From: Desulfobacula sp.
GTDB lineage: Bacteria > Desulfobacterota > Desulfobacteria > Desulfobacterales > Desulfobacteraceae
Direction: 5' to 3'
Assembly: GCA_012031875.1 (NCBI GenBank)
Contig: JAAUSZ010000013.1
Location: 1-39,642, forward strand
Length of the DNA: 39,642 nt
The stretch's first letter is position 1; each line of letters begins with the position of its first letter. This document shows positions 16,792 through 26,598 of this stretch, one piece after another. Made by a program: the position numbers and the translations under genes. Under the pieces are notes generated by a model. It made no database searches. It was not told the origin of the DNA and saw only the letters and a program-made list of their open reading frames with translations.

Positions 16792-19117
16792 TCCAGACCT
16801 TTTCTAATGGTGTTGAACATTCGTGCCTGCTGCAAAGGGTTTCCGGCCGGTTTTCCGAAAGGAAGATCTCTTCCAGAACCCTGGGGCAGCATCCTTCTTT
16901 GGCCAGTTCCCCGCTGTCGGCACAGACACTGAGCCTCTCGATCCCCGAAGGCAGGGGCAGCCATTCCCCGGATACATACTGGGGCAGGGCTTTCATCAGA
17001 TCCGCCCAGATGGGCAGGGCCGCCGTGGCCCCGGTGGCTTTGACGGTATCATTATTATCAAACCCCACCCAGACCAGGGCCGTCAGGTCCGGGGTATATC
17101 CCACAAACCAGGCATCCCGGCCGTCATTGGTGGTCCCGGTCTTCCCTGCCGCGGGCCAGTTCACCCCCAGTTGGTTTAATGATTTGGCCGTGCCGTCCCG
17201 CACCACATCCCGCAGGAGGTCACTCATCATATAGGCCTTGGCCGGGGTGGTCAACCGTTCGATTTCCGCATGGCGGCTCTCTATGGTTTTACCGGCGGTA
17301 TCCGCCACTTCCCGGATGGACAGCGGAAAGGGAAGCACCCCGTCGGCCGGGAACACGCAATAGGCCCGGGCCAGGGACAGGGGGTCCAGTTCCAGGGTGC
17401 CCAGGGCCATGGACGGATAGGGGTCCTTTGGAACGGAAAAATGAAAGGTCCGGGCGATCCCGGCCACCCGGTCCAGACCGATGCCGTAGGCCAGGCTCAC
17501 CGTGGCCAGGTTCTGGGACTGGGCCAGGGCCTTTCTGAAACTGATCACCGGGTCGGCCTGGGCATAATAATTTTTCGGGGTCCAGGGCCGGCCGTTGACC
17601 GTAAAGGTCCGGGGAGAATTATCCAGCATGGACAGGGGGGTGTATTGATCCAGGGCCGCCAGGTAGACAAAGGGCTTGAAGGCGCTGCCCGGCTGGCGCC
17701 GGGCCTGGACGGCCCGGTTGAACTGGCTGAGGCCGTAGTCCCTGCCGCCCACCATGGCCAGGATATACCCGGTTTTCGGCTGCATGACAATGACGGCGCC
17801 CTGAAGGCTTTGGGCCGGGTCCTTTCGTTTCAGGGCCGGGTTGGCGGCTTCCAGGCGTTCAAGGCCCTTTTTCAGGGCCTTTTCCGCGGCGGCCTGGACC
17901 TGGGTGTCAATGGTGGTGAAAATGGACAGCCCTTCGCTGGACAGGGTCTCACGGCTGTAGAGGCTGGTCAGTTGCCCGGTGAGATAATCCATGAAATAGG
18001 GGGCCTGCTGATGGTAGCCGCGATAGGGCGCTGGTTTGACCGGCCGGGCCTTTGCCTCCTCGAGCGACTCTGCCGTCAGCCACCCGTTCTTATGCATGGC
18101 CTCCAGCACCTCATTCCGGCGGGACGTGCAGCGTTCCGGATTCCGGTGGGGCGAGAACTGGTTGGGCGCTTTGATCAGCCCGGCCAGGACCGCAGATTCG
18201 GACACGGACAGGTCTGCGGCGGATTTATCGAAAAAGAACCGGGAGGCCTCGCCGATGCCGTTGATGGAGACCGGCCCCTCCTGGCCGAAATAAATCTCAT
18301 TCAAATACATTTCCAGGATGGTGTCCTTGTCGAATTTATATTCCAGGATGCCTGTGATCAAGGCTTCCCTGAATTTCCGGCTCAGGGTCCGCTCCGGGGT
18401 CAGAAAATAATTTTTGGCCAGTTGCTGGGTGATGGTGGATCCGCCCTGGCTGATTTCCCATTCTTTCAGATTGGTGATCAGGGCCCGCAGAATCCCCCGG
18501 ATTTCAATGCCGGAATGGCCATAGAATCCCCGGTCTTCCGCCGCCATCACCGCATGGAGGAGGTGGGCGGGCAGTTGGCCGATGGAAACCAGTTGCCTCC
18601 GTTCCCGGTCCGGCCCGTAATACAGCATCAGTTCCTCGGGTTCCAGCTCCAGGATGGCCCCCTTGGTATCCATGTCGCTCCGGGTGATGGAGGTCACCCG
18701 GGAGTCTTTGAGGCCCACCCAGACCGAGGCGCTCTGCTGGTCATGAAAGGGCGAGTGAAATTCATGGAGGTAGATTTCCAGGGCGGTCTTTGAAAACCGC
18801 ATTTCCCCCGGTTTGGAGGGGGTGCCGGAAACCGGCCGGTACCCCAGGCGGTCCAGCTTTTCTAGCAAAAGAGGGGGATTCAGGGCCTGGCCGGGGTAAA
18901 GCAGGGTGATGTCGGAATAGATTTTTGAGGGAAGGTCCCAAAGGCGGCCGGCAAACCGCTTATCCATGCCTTCCGTCAGGTCGGCAAGATAAAGGAGGAC
19001 CACCATGGCCGCCCCTCCGAAAAAGAAAAGGCCGAAAATGACCCAGAGGCCTAAAAAACCCCGGGTCTGTTTTTTTTTATGTGGGACAGCTTTTTTCATA
19101 GGGGATGGTTTTAGCAT
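16760..19117 (-). CDS. mrcB: Penicillin-binding protein 1B, bifunctional
   Basis: A 785-residue peptidoglycan synthase. A short cytoplasmic Lys-rich tail and one membrane helix are followed by a UB2H-like region (about 75-150), which places it with PBP1B rather than PBP1A. Next is the glycosyltransferase domain with catalytic Glu in EDRGFYGHSG (about 193) and QGGSTITQQLAKN. The transpeptidase has Ser in PGSAFKPF (about 477), the SQN triad and KTGTTNDGRDAWF (about 657). All key residues are present. The start at 19117 is the first ATG; one at 19099 is also possible, and neither has a good ribosome site. It heads the long minus-strand train and overlaps the TPR lipoprotein gene. Confidence 0.92.
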   Translation of the reverse strand: MLKPSPMKKAVPHKKKQTRGFLGLWVIFGLFFFGGAAMVVLLYLADLTEGMDKRFAGRLWDLPSKIYSDITLLYPGQALNPPLLLEKLDRLGYRPVSGTPSKPGEMRFSKTALEIYLHEFHSPFHDQQSASVWVGLKDSRVTSITRSDMDTKGAILELEPEELMLYYGPDRERRQLVSIGQLPAHLLHAVMAAEDRGFYGHSGIEIRGILRALITNLKEWEISQGGSTITQQLAKNYFLTPERTLSRKFREALITGILEYKFDKDTILEMYLNEIYFGQEGPVSINGIGEASRFFFDKSAADLSVSESAVLAGLIKAPNQFSPHRNPERCTSRRNEVLEAMHKNGWLTAESLEEAKARPVKPAPYRGYHQQAPYFMDYLTGQLTSLYSRETLSSEGLSIFTTIDTQVQAAAEKALKKGLERLEAANPALKRKDPAQSLQGAVIVMQPKTGYILAMVGGRDYGLSQFNRAVQARRQPGSAFKPFVYLAALDQYTPLSMLDNSPRTFTVNGRPWTPKNYYAQADPVISFRKALAQSQNLATVSLAYGIGLDRVAGIARTFHFSVPKDPYPSMALGTLELDPLSLARAYCVFPADGVLPFPLSIREVADTAGKTIESRHAEIERLTTPAKAYMMSDLLRDVVRDGTAKSLNQLGVNWPAAGKTGTTNDGRDAWFVGYTPDLTALVWVGFDNNDTVKATGATAALPIWADLMKALPQYVSGEWLPLPSGIERLSVCADSGELAKEGCCPRVLEEIFLSENRPETLCSRHECSTPLEKVWNGIKKILPSF

Positions 19118-19205
19118 AAATTCATAAAAAGTGACACCCCGGAATCATAAAATCCAGGGGCATCCAGCCGGGGCGCTCTGCCCTGTCCCCGCATGATTTT
19201 TTATA

Positions 19206-19234
19206 TTGACAAGGGAAAGCCTTCGTCCTATTTC
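19206..19234 (+). promoter_or_regulatory. Candidate sigma-70-type promoter before the protease cluster
   Basis: TTGACA at 19206-19211 is followed after 17 bases by TATTTC, a poor -10. It lies in the 212-base divergent gap between mrcB and the first protease gene, about 95 bases upstream of the latter's ATG. The perfect -35 and the spacing are the only support. Confidence 0.3.
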
Positions 19235-19329
19235 TGTCCGGGAACGGCACCGGGCATTTGAAAACCGGCCTTCCGGCATTACCCAAAGCCTGATGAGATT
19301 TAGCCCATGAAGACGCAGAGGAGGCTCCC

Positions 19330-21636
19330 ATGAAATTCCTGTACACTTTGGCAATCCTGATTTTGACATTATCTTTGGCCCATGGTGCCAAGCCGGAAAA
19401 AAAAAGAGCCCGGCGACTATGTTTCCCTGAGAATCTCCGCCCGGGTCATCGGTCACTACTCGGGCCGGTACAGCGAGACCTCGGAAGACCTGTCCAAAAA
19501 CAAGACCTATCTGGATGCCTATACCACATCCTATACCTCGGTCACCCGGTGGAAGGTCAAAGATCCGGATCAGCCCGATGATGTCGCTTCCCTGGAACGG
19601 GTATCCGACAATCCCCAGGTGTCGGGCACAGGACAGGGAATGATGAAGGAAGTGACCCGGCGGACCGTGATCGAGCCCAGTGGCCGGAAAAGAAAAGCCG
19701 TGGATATCATCGACGCAAGCTGGACCTACAGATTCCCCCAGGACAATCACCCGTTACCGGCAAGGGTGGTTCTTCACAAAAAAGCCAAAACCTTCCGGAT
19801 TGAAATGAATGACGTGGGCCCGGAAATGCCGGAACTGACCGGCCATACCACCATCACCATCGACGGCAGGGGGCAGTCCCTGGAGGGCCCCATGGCCGCC
19901 CCCATGGGCATGGCATTAAGCACCGCAGCCCAGAACGCCGCCATCCCCCAGGGTGAATCCGATAAACGCCTCACCGGCGAATTCGACCCGGAAAAACCTT
20001 TTGTCACATCCGGAACGGCCGTGTACAATGCGTCTGAAATACCAAGCTATAAAATGATGATGGACGGCCTTGCCCAATCCCTGGGTCCCGGCGCCGTCGT
20101 CAACGGGGACGGCAAACTCCATGTTTCCTATACCCTGGCCTGGAACTGCGAGCCGACGGATATTGATGCGGTTATCGTCCCCATGGACGGGTATAAATCC
20201 TGGCTGCCCCGGGCCTCCTCATCCCCGGGGGCCCCGGGAAACACCCTCCGGTTTGAGGTGAAACTCAGGGATACAAAAACCGGCAAAGAGCCCATGGACA
20301 AGACCGCCTATTTCCAATGCGACCTCCTGGAGGTTTCCAAAGAGCCCGGTTCCTGCATGAACAGCCCTTCCGGCGAGACGGAGCCGGACCTGAAATTTCT
20401 TTCAACGGACAACCCGGACATGGAAACCGTGGCCCCGGACGGCCGGACCGCCAAAAGCAAGGAAAAGCTGAAAAAATGCAGGCTCAGTATCAGCTCCTTT
20501 GACGGCGGCGCCTATGGGAAATTGAAAATCACTGCCCACCTGAATGACGGCCGGGTCGTCCTGGCCCACCTGGAAGGCAAAGACGGGGATCTCTCCCTCC
20601 CCTATGATGAAGACGGCAACCATATTGCCGATGCCTGGGAAGAGGCTAAGGGCGTCAAAGGCAAAGACCCCGGGTCCGACGATGATGAACAGCCCCTGGG
20701 AGACCGGAACAAAGGGGATGGTCTGACCCTATGGGAGGAATACCGGGGGTTCCTTGGAGACGGCCGACATTTCAGGACCGATCCCAAAACAAAGGATCTT
20801 TTTATCTGTGATACCGTGGGCGGCCGCAGACAAGGGGGATCAACCGGTTTGCGGCCCTGTCCAAGCTGGATGTCCATGATAAACTCACCGAAGCCGAGCT
20901 GGACCCCACTCGGGTCATCAACCGGAACCACGGGGAAGGGCCCCATGTGGTGGATCAGCACGGGCTGCTCCTGGACAGCCATACCGACCCTGAAGGATGG
21001 AGTTTTGCCATGGGAGGGCCGGGCACCCCGAAGATTGTGTCCCGGGTTCTCATTAACAGAGATATGAAGGACACGATCAAACAAACGCTTTGCGGTGGAG
21101 CAACCAAGACTTACCCGTTTTATGAAGTGATTGTCGCCCATGAACTTTTCCACTGCTGCAACGTATGGCACCACGGTCCCTCTCTCGACCAGGTGGTGTA
21201 CTGGAAATCGAAAATCGTGGGCGGAAAAAAGGAACTGCTTGAATACGACAATCCGGCCGATATTGATGCACCTTATAGAGGAAACCGGGTTACAATTCAT
21301 CCCGGTGAGGATGATACCCTGATATATGCTCCGGACTTGGCTCTCTGGGATAAGCCCTTTCCGGTTCTCATGGGCAATTCATGGGGCCCGCACAGCGGGG
21401 ACGAGAATTGTATCATGCGTTACAGCAATTCCGAAACCCGGACCGGTTCAGCCCCGAATATCCGTTACTGCCTGGTATGGGAATGCCAGGAACCCGTGGG
21501 CCAGGGGTTATGCACAAGCCCAACCGGGACCGGAGTGAATGAGGAAGGGAGAAAAACCGGGTCCCGATATGGCAATTGCGCTTCAGGCCAGGGTGATTGT
21601 ACGGATCATATTTGTGTCAATGATTTATATCATTAA
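19330..21636 (+). CDS. Secreted putative zinc metalloprotease (metzincin-like), copy 1, frameshifted
   Basis: About 768 residues when repaired. A signal peptide (MKFLYTLAILILTLSLAHG) precedes a long beta-rich region with no family I recognise. Two Asp-rich calcium-loop-like motifs follow (DEDGNHIADAWEE and DRNKGDGLTLWEEY), then HELFHCCNVWHH, which fits HExxHxxNxxH, a metzincin-like zinc site. CIMRY downstream may hold the Met-turn. The C-terminus has several cysteines and ends ICVNDLYH. The frame breaks twice: at the nine-A run 19397-19405 (one base too many, or two too few) and at the five-G run 20834-20838 (one too few). The intact paralogue at 22658 confirms both joins. A GAGGAGG ribosome site precedes the ATG. 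The target is unknown. Confidence 0.78.
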
Positions 21637-21651
21637 GAGGAGTATATTAAG

Positions 21652-22618
21652 ATGCTGAAAATGAGATGCCTTCAACCTGTATTATCCGCTTTTATGGCCA
21701 TATGGATCATGGCGGCCTTGTTGTCCTGCTCCTGCGGGGACGACAACAAAAAACCGGATCGACATCTGAACCTGGCCCGACATCCCCCGCCCCCGGTTCC
21801 GAGCCCGGGCCCATGGAAGAACCGCCGGCGGAGGAACCGCCAAAGGAGGAACCGGGGCAGCTTGTGATTTCTCCCTCGGCTGACACCGGGGCAGATTTGT
21901 ATACCTCCTGGCCCCTCATCATAGCGCCGCTGTGTGGAGAAAAATACCGGTTTCGGATGACCAGGGCAATCTGCCTGAGGTCTCCCCCCATCACCCTCAG
22001 GGCGAAAAGCGGCCCATGGCGGGAGGCCCTGGTATTGGAGGTGAAAAACGCAGCCGGTGATCGTATGACCTGGCCTTTTCATCCCGTGAACCAACCTGAC
22101 CAAAGCCTTGTGCTTGGAGTGGATGATTCGGCAACCGCCCATTGGTGGCTGGACCCCTCCGAGACCCAGGCCCTGCCCGAGGGCGCCTACAGCGTCACGG
22201 TTTCATTTAAACCGGATGGGATGGACGGGCTCCCGGCGTATATTGTCCTGGACCGGTTTCATTTGACCATCAAAAAAGAACCCAATCCCCTTGATCCGGC
22301 CCTGGAATCGGCAAAGCACTATCAGATGGCCGATTTTTCCTGTTCAAAGGCGATGCCAAGGCCGCAGGCGAGCGGGTGGACAAACTTCTGGCGGCTGAAC
22401 CGGAAAACCTCGGGGGGCTCAGTTTAAAATCAAAACTTCTGGCCGGTGAAGGAAAAAATCTGGAGGCGGTCTATGTATTGGGAGATGCATTAAGCATTTA
22501 TTACCGGAAATACCCCAATGCCGACCCGCCTCTGGGGCTTCTCCATCAGCGCTCCGAAGTATTAAAGGATTTGGCGCCCGAACCCGTAAAAATTGACGGC
22601 AGCAGCCCGTCCAATTAA
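21652..22618 (+). CDS. Lipoprotein with beta domain and TPR-like C-terminus, frameshifted
   Basis: About 322 residues when repaired. The signal ends in a lipobox-like LLSCSC, followed by a low-complexity Pro/Glu linker (PMEEPPAEEPPKEEPG). A beta-rich domain comes next, with YSVTVSFKPDG and similar strands, then helices in TPR-like spacing (KGDAKAAGERVDKLLAAEP, then GKNLEAVYVLGDAL). Two breaks are repaired by one added A in the six-A run 21748-21753 and one added T in the five-T run 22334-22338, both giving continuous sensible sequence. It starts 15 bases after protease copy 1 and ends 39 bases before copy 2, so all three are probably co-transcribed. A scaffold or anchor for the proteases is possible but unproven. 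Confidence 0.7.
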
Positions 22619-22657
22619 GGGAGCGGGCATATCTATATATAGGCCAAGGAGATTCAA

Positions 22658-24886
22658 ATGAGACTGTTTCTGATGTGTATTGCCCTGATTTTTTCAGCGT
22701 CTTCAGCATGTTGCGCTGCGCCGGACGATGATAAGGTCACACTCACCATCAACGCCACCTGCGTGGCCGATTCGACATTGACCGACCCGCATGGATTGAG
22801 CATGAAAGACAACATTACCGCCGTTCTCAGTGAGCGGGCCGTCTATCGCATTGTCTCTGTCGAAGGGGGGGTATTGGAACTGGAGCTTGTCAACCACAGC
22901 AATACCGTCCAAATCTCAGGCGGCGGCACCTATAAAGATCCCACTGAATCCAGATCATGGACCTATATTGCGGGCAAACCTGCTACAGACAATGTCCAAG
23001 GCGGCGTCAGTATCGACACCCTGCACGGGACCGGCAAAATCTATATCAATGATTTTATGGCAGCCATCGGGGCCAAGGCAAGCCCGGAGGATGTGCAGGC
23101 CGGGAGTGCTTATGGGGAGGCCGATATGACCTTTGGCACTGCCACCGGCGAGGGCTTCACATCCCAAACTCTTTTTGAATCCAACGAGAGTTTTCTAAAA
23201 GGGCTTTACTTTACCTTTGACCCGAAATCAAAGCACATTTCAGCCCACGGCCAGGCAAATTACAACCTGATCAGGAAGGGGGAAGACGGCCATTATATCG
23301 GCACGGGCAAGCTCAACGTGAGCTATCAGGTTCAATCCGGTATGCCCCCTGCTGCGCCTTCTGTCGTGCTGATCCCCAAAGGGGATTACAAAAAATGGCT
23401 GCCCGGGGCCAAGGGGCCGGACACTCCGGGAAACACCATCACCTTTGATGTCGAACTCCGAGATCCCGAGGGCGGGAAGGCCAAGAAGAAGACCGCACAG
23501 TTCGAGATTGAGCTGCTCGATACCTCATCTCACCCCGGTTCCGCCATGAACAGCCCCTGGACAGGTGTCGCCCCTGATTTAAAGATCCTCAAAGCCAATA
23601 ATCCGAAGTTGGCAGAGGTCTCACCCGATGGCCAGACAGCCAAAACCGCCAAGGGCCTCAAATCGGCCGGCATCACCATCAGCAGTTTTGACGGGGCGGC
23701 CATGGGCAAGCTCACCGTTCTGGCGCGCATTGATGGTGAAGACACGGTGCTCACCGCTCAACTTGACTCCCATGTTACCGAAGTGAGCATCCCCTACGAC
23801 CTGGACGGTAACACCATTGCCGATGCCTGGGAAGAAGCAAACGGCGTCCTGGGCAAGCCCCTTGACACCGATGAAGACGCTGAACCCCTGGGGGATAGGA
23901 ACAATGGGGACGGGCTGACCACCTGGGAGGAATACCGGGGCTTTCTGGAGGGCGGGCGGCATATCCGGACTAACCCAAAGAAGAAAGACCTCTTCATCTG
24001 TGATCAGATCGGCGGCCGCAGCAAGAGGGCTATCAACCGGTTCGCCGCCTTGACCAAACTGGATGTCCACCATAACCTGGCCGTGGATGAATTGAACTAC
24101 ACCCGCATCATTAACCGGAACCGGAGCAAGGATGATCCCCATGTGGTGGATCAGCACGGGCTTCTGATGGAAAAATTCACCAAAGATAAAGAAAATTATG
24201 ACGGTTGGGCAGTTGAAGCACCAGGGACACCAAGGGCCCCGGGTGAAATAGGGACTCCAAAATCAACTGCCCGGATTATCATAGCCCATAATATTCCTGA
24301 TAAAGTCACAAGAAACATTGGCAAGAGCATCGGCGTCACCAAAACCTATGATTACTATGCCCCGACCGTAGCCCATGAATTGCTTCATGCCTGCAATGTC
24401 AGGCATCATGGGGAGAGAGATATAACGGTTTACTGGAAATCAAAAACCGTTGACGGGAAAAAGGAGCTGTTTGAGTATGATAATGAGGCTGATTGCAACG
24501 ATCCTGATTTTGGACACCGGATCACGGCTTATTACGGTGAAGATGTCACCCTGATTTATGGTGCGGACCTTCCTATGTGGGAAAAGCCCTTTCCTATCTA
24601 CATGGGTCAGAACTGGGGCCAGCACAGCGGCAATGAGGATTGCGTCATGCGGTATGATTGCTCCGAGGCTTATGGAGGCATATTCACTATCATAACTGAT
24701 GACGGTCGGTTTTGCCTTCTTAATACGAGCCGGGAACCCGTGGGCCAGGGGCTGTGCACAAGCTCGGATGGGACAGGAGTGAACGAGAGCGGCAGAAAAC
24801 CAAAATCCCGGTATCACGAAGCATGGGCCATCCAAGGCAAAGGTAATTGTGCGGATCAAATCTGCGTCAACGATTTGTATCATTAG
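22658..24886 (+). CDS. Secreted putative zinc metalloprotease (metzincin-like), copy 2
   Basis: An intact 742-residue paralogue of the gene at 19330. The signal peptide (MRLFLMCIALIFSASSACCA) leads to a beta-rich N-terminal region of about 350 residues with no family I know. Calcium-loop-like motifs begin at Asp381 (DLDGNTIADAWEE) and near 413 (DRNNGDGLTTWEEY), as in thrombospondin-3/EF-hand-like loops of bacterial exoproteins. HELLHACNVRHH puts zinc ligands at His573, His577 and probably His583, with Glu574 as general base. Met664 in CVMRY is a candidate Met-turn, though farther away than usual. Conserved cysteines follow, and the chain ends ICVNDLYH as in copy 1. Export to periplasm or outside is expected. 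Proteolytic activity and substrate are inferred only. Confidence 0.8.
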   Translation: MRLFLMCIALIFSASSACCAAPDDDKVTLTINATCVADSTLTDPHGLSMKDNITAVLSERAVYRIVSVEGGVLELELVNHSNTVQISGGGTYKDPTESRSWTYIAGKPATDNVQGGVSIDTLHGTGKIYINDFMAAIGAKASPEDVQAGSAYGEADMTFGTATGEGFTSQTLFESNESFLKGLYFTFDPKSKHISAHGQANYNLIRKGEDGHYIGTGKLNVSYQVQSGMPPAAPSVVLIPKGDYKKWLPGAKGPDTPGNTITFDVELRDPEGGKAKKKTAQFEIELLDTSSHPGSAMNSPWTGVAPDLKILKANNPKLAEVSPDGQTAKTAKGLKSAGITISSFDGAAMGKLTVLARIDGEDTVLTAQLDSHVTEVSIPYDLDGNTIADAWEEANGVLGKPLDTDEDAEPLGDRNNGDGLTTWEEYRGFLEGGRHIRTNPKKKDLFICDQIGGRSKRAINRFAALTKLDVHHNLAVDELNYTRIINRNRSKDDPHVVDQHGLLMEKFTKDKENYDGWAVEAPGTPRAPGEIGTPKSTARIIIAHNIPDKVTRNIGKSIGVTKTYDYYAPTVAHELLHACNVRHHGERDITVYWKSKTVDGKKELFEYDNEADCNDPDFGHRITAYYGEDVTLIYGADLPMWEKPFPIYMGQNWGQHSGNEDCVMRYDCSEAYGGIFTIITDDGRFCLLNTSREPVGQGLCTSSDGTGVNESGRKPKSRYHEAWAIQGKGNCADQICVNDLYH

Positions 24887-24910
24887 GATGAAAAACCGAA
24901 AAGGAAAAAA

Positions 24911-25593
24911 ATGAAAAATACCATCTTGCGCCTGTTGTTTAATCAGGCACGCTTTTCAGGGCTTATTGTCATGCTGTTGATTTTCAATACAGGGGCGGCT
25001 TCGGGGGCGGATATTCAAACGCCGGAGGGATATACCCGTTCGAATACACTGCCGGCGGCTTTCTTGACTTTGGTGCCGAAAGGATATACCGTTGAATCAC
25101 CGCAAATGGTCAAGTACGGCCCCATGGGTGATGTGACCTTCTTTGCCCAAAAAAGATTACAGGCCGTCATTCAATGTACACCAGCGAATATCACTTTTCT
25201 CTCAATATCAAAGAGGCCCCAAGCCAAATGACCAAAATTCAGGGGCCAATGTATCGGACACAACTGGAACAAAACATTGAAAAGGAAATGAGCGACCGCC
25301 GCAAAGATGACTCGGATCCCATAACCGGCTATGATCAGGCCCGGTTAACCCGGTATGCCTGGGGGGCGGGCATCACTCAACGGATTATTCACAAATATAT
25401 GGGAGCCGGGAAGAGTCCGGATGAGATAGACTATCATTGTGTATATTTCGGCTTAATGGTTGATGACCTGTCCATCAAGCAATTCAAGCTGTCTGTGTCC
25501 GGGGTGGAAACCCTTGCCGAAGCAGATCAATGGGCTGAAAAAGCGGCTGAAAAAATAAGCAGGACCGGGCTTGCAGATTTAAGCGATAAATAA
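24911..25593 (+). CDS. Small secreted protein, function unknown, frameshifted
   Basis: About 227 residues when repaired. A basic N-terminus and a hydrophobic core ending near TGAASGAD make a signal peptide of about 33 residues. The mature part has no domain I recognise; its last third is helical and charged. The frame breaks at the six-A run 25149-25154. One added A links FFAQKK to ITGRHSMYTSEYHFSLNIKE and the rest. An AAGGA ribosome site lies just before the ATG. It follows protease copy 2 by 24 bases, so it is probably the last gene of the same operon, and a strong hairpin terminator lies at its stop. A role with the proteases, such as inhibitor or propeptide-like partner, is speculation. 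Confidence 0.65.
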
Positions 25594-25627
25594 AGGGAGC
25601 CCCCCTGCCGATCGGAAGGCTCCCTTT
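25592..25627. terminator. Bidirectional intrinsic terminator
   Basis: AAAGGGAGCC and GGCTCCCTTT form a perfect ten-base stem around a 16-base loop, between the convergent ends of the secreted-protein gene and the OmpA-family gene. The arms end in A and T runs, so it can act in both directions. It isolates the protease cluster from the genes beyond. Confidence 0.82.
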
Positions 25628-25653
25628 ACAAACAGCGAGGTTCTCGATTCAGG

Positions 25654-26514
25654 CTATTGGGCCACCAGTTCCACCCGGCGGTTTTTGGCCTTGCCTTCAT
25701 CAGTCTTGTTGGATGCCACGGGTGAGGTGGGGCCTGCACCGAACGGCGTCAACCGGGCAGCCGCGATTCCGTGTTTGCCCACCAGGGCGTTCACTACGGA
25801 GGCAGCCCGGTCCTGGGACAATTTGACATTATTCGCAAACTGCCCCACCGTGTCGGTATGGCCCACCACAAAGACCTTGAGGGTTGCATCGGCCTTGAGC
25901 ATTTTGACAATCTCGGCCAGGGCCGGGTCGGACGCTGGTTTCAAATCCGCCTTCCCGGTATCAAAATAAATACCGTAAACCGCCACCCGCCCGGTTTCCT
26001 TGATACTGCCGGACAGGGCCTCGGCATTGGCAACCACATCCTGTTTCATGAGCTGCTTTTCAACCATCTGAACATTATACATCCCGTTGTTGGCCCCGGA
26101 GACCTCGGCCCAGACTTCTTTATCCTCCTTGATGATCCGGATAATGGAATACTGGGTTCCGCCGTCTTCAAATTCATAAACCTGCTCTCCACCGAGGGCT
26201 TTGGCTGCATTGACATAATTGCGGGTGATCTGGAGACCGCTGGGCTGCTTGATGCCCTCATTGGCGTAGTAGGCCACAAAGGTATGAAGGCCTTCAATTG
26301 TTTCTTTTTTATCAGGGGCCGTCTGGAATTCATACCGGTCAAACTCCAATACGTCATACCGTTGGATATGGAAACCGGGCATCCGGGAAAAAATATCCGG
26401 GTCCTTGCTGCCTGGAACGTCATTGGCGTCACTTGCGGCAAGGGCCGGGGTCAGCGGGATCAGACACAAAATCAGGAACAAAACAGATAGAACTGCAGCA
26501 ATACGATGTCGCAT
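25654..26514 (-). CDS. OmpA family protein
   Basis: A 286-residue exported protein. The signal peptide ends near LTPALAASD. The N-terminal 150 residues form a soluble domain without the barrel of true OmpA. The C-terminal OmpA domain has IYFDTGKADLKPAS, VVGHTDTVG and AKNRRVEL, and the Asp and Arg that grip the diaminopimelate of peptidoglycan are kept. It should anchor in the periplasm by holding the cell wall. I chose the ATG at 26514 because AAAGGAG lies ideally before it; an upstream extension to 26541 lacks this. The next minus-strand gene upstream, another exported protein, is 84 bases away. Confidence 0.85.
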   Translation of the reverse strand: MRHRIAAVLSVLFLILCLIPLTPALAASDANDVPGSKDPDIFSRMPGFHIQRYDVLEFDRYEFQTAPDKKETIEGLHTFVAYYANEGIKQPSGLQITRNYVNAAKALGGEQVYEFEDGGTQYSIIRIIKEDKEVWAEVSGANNGMYNVQMVEKQLMKQDVVANAEALSGSIKETGRVAVYGIYFDTGKADLKPASDPALAEIVKMLKADATLKVFVVGHTDTVGQFANNVKLSQDRAASVVNALVGKHGIAAARLTPFGAGPTSPVASNKTDEGKAKNRRVELVAQ

Positions 26515-26598
26515 GGGTTCTCCTTTAAATTGATTTTTCATTATATCTTGATATCTTTGGCGGATCCATGGATATGGGCCGGCCGGGTAAAAACACCC

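Noticed and set aside
17270-18793. 507-residue open frame opposite PBP1B
   Set aside because: PBP1B motifs are complete on the minus strand; the antisense frame is a composition effect of GC-rich codons.
19330-24886. Tandem proteases as a recent duplication or assembly artefact
   Set aside because: The copies differ clearly along their length and a different gene lies between them, so the duplication is old and real.
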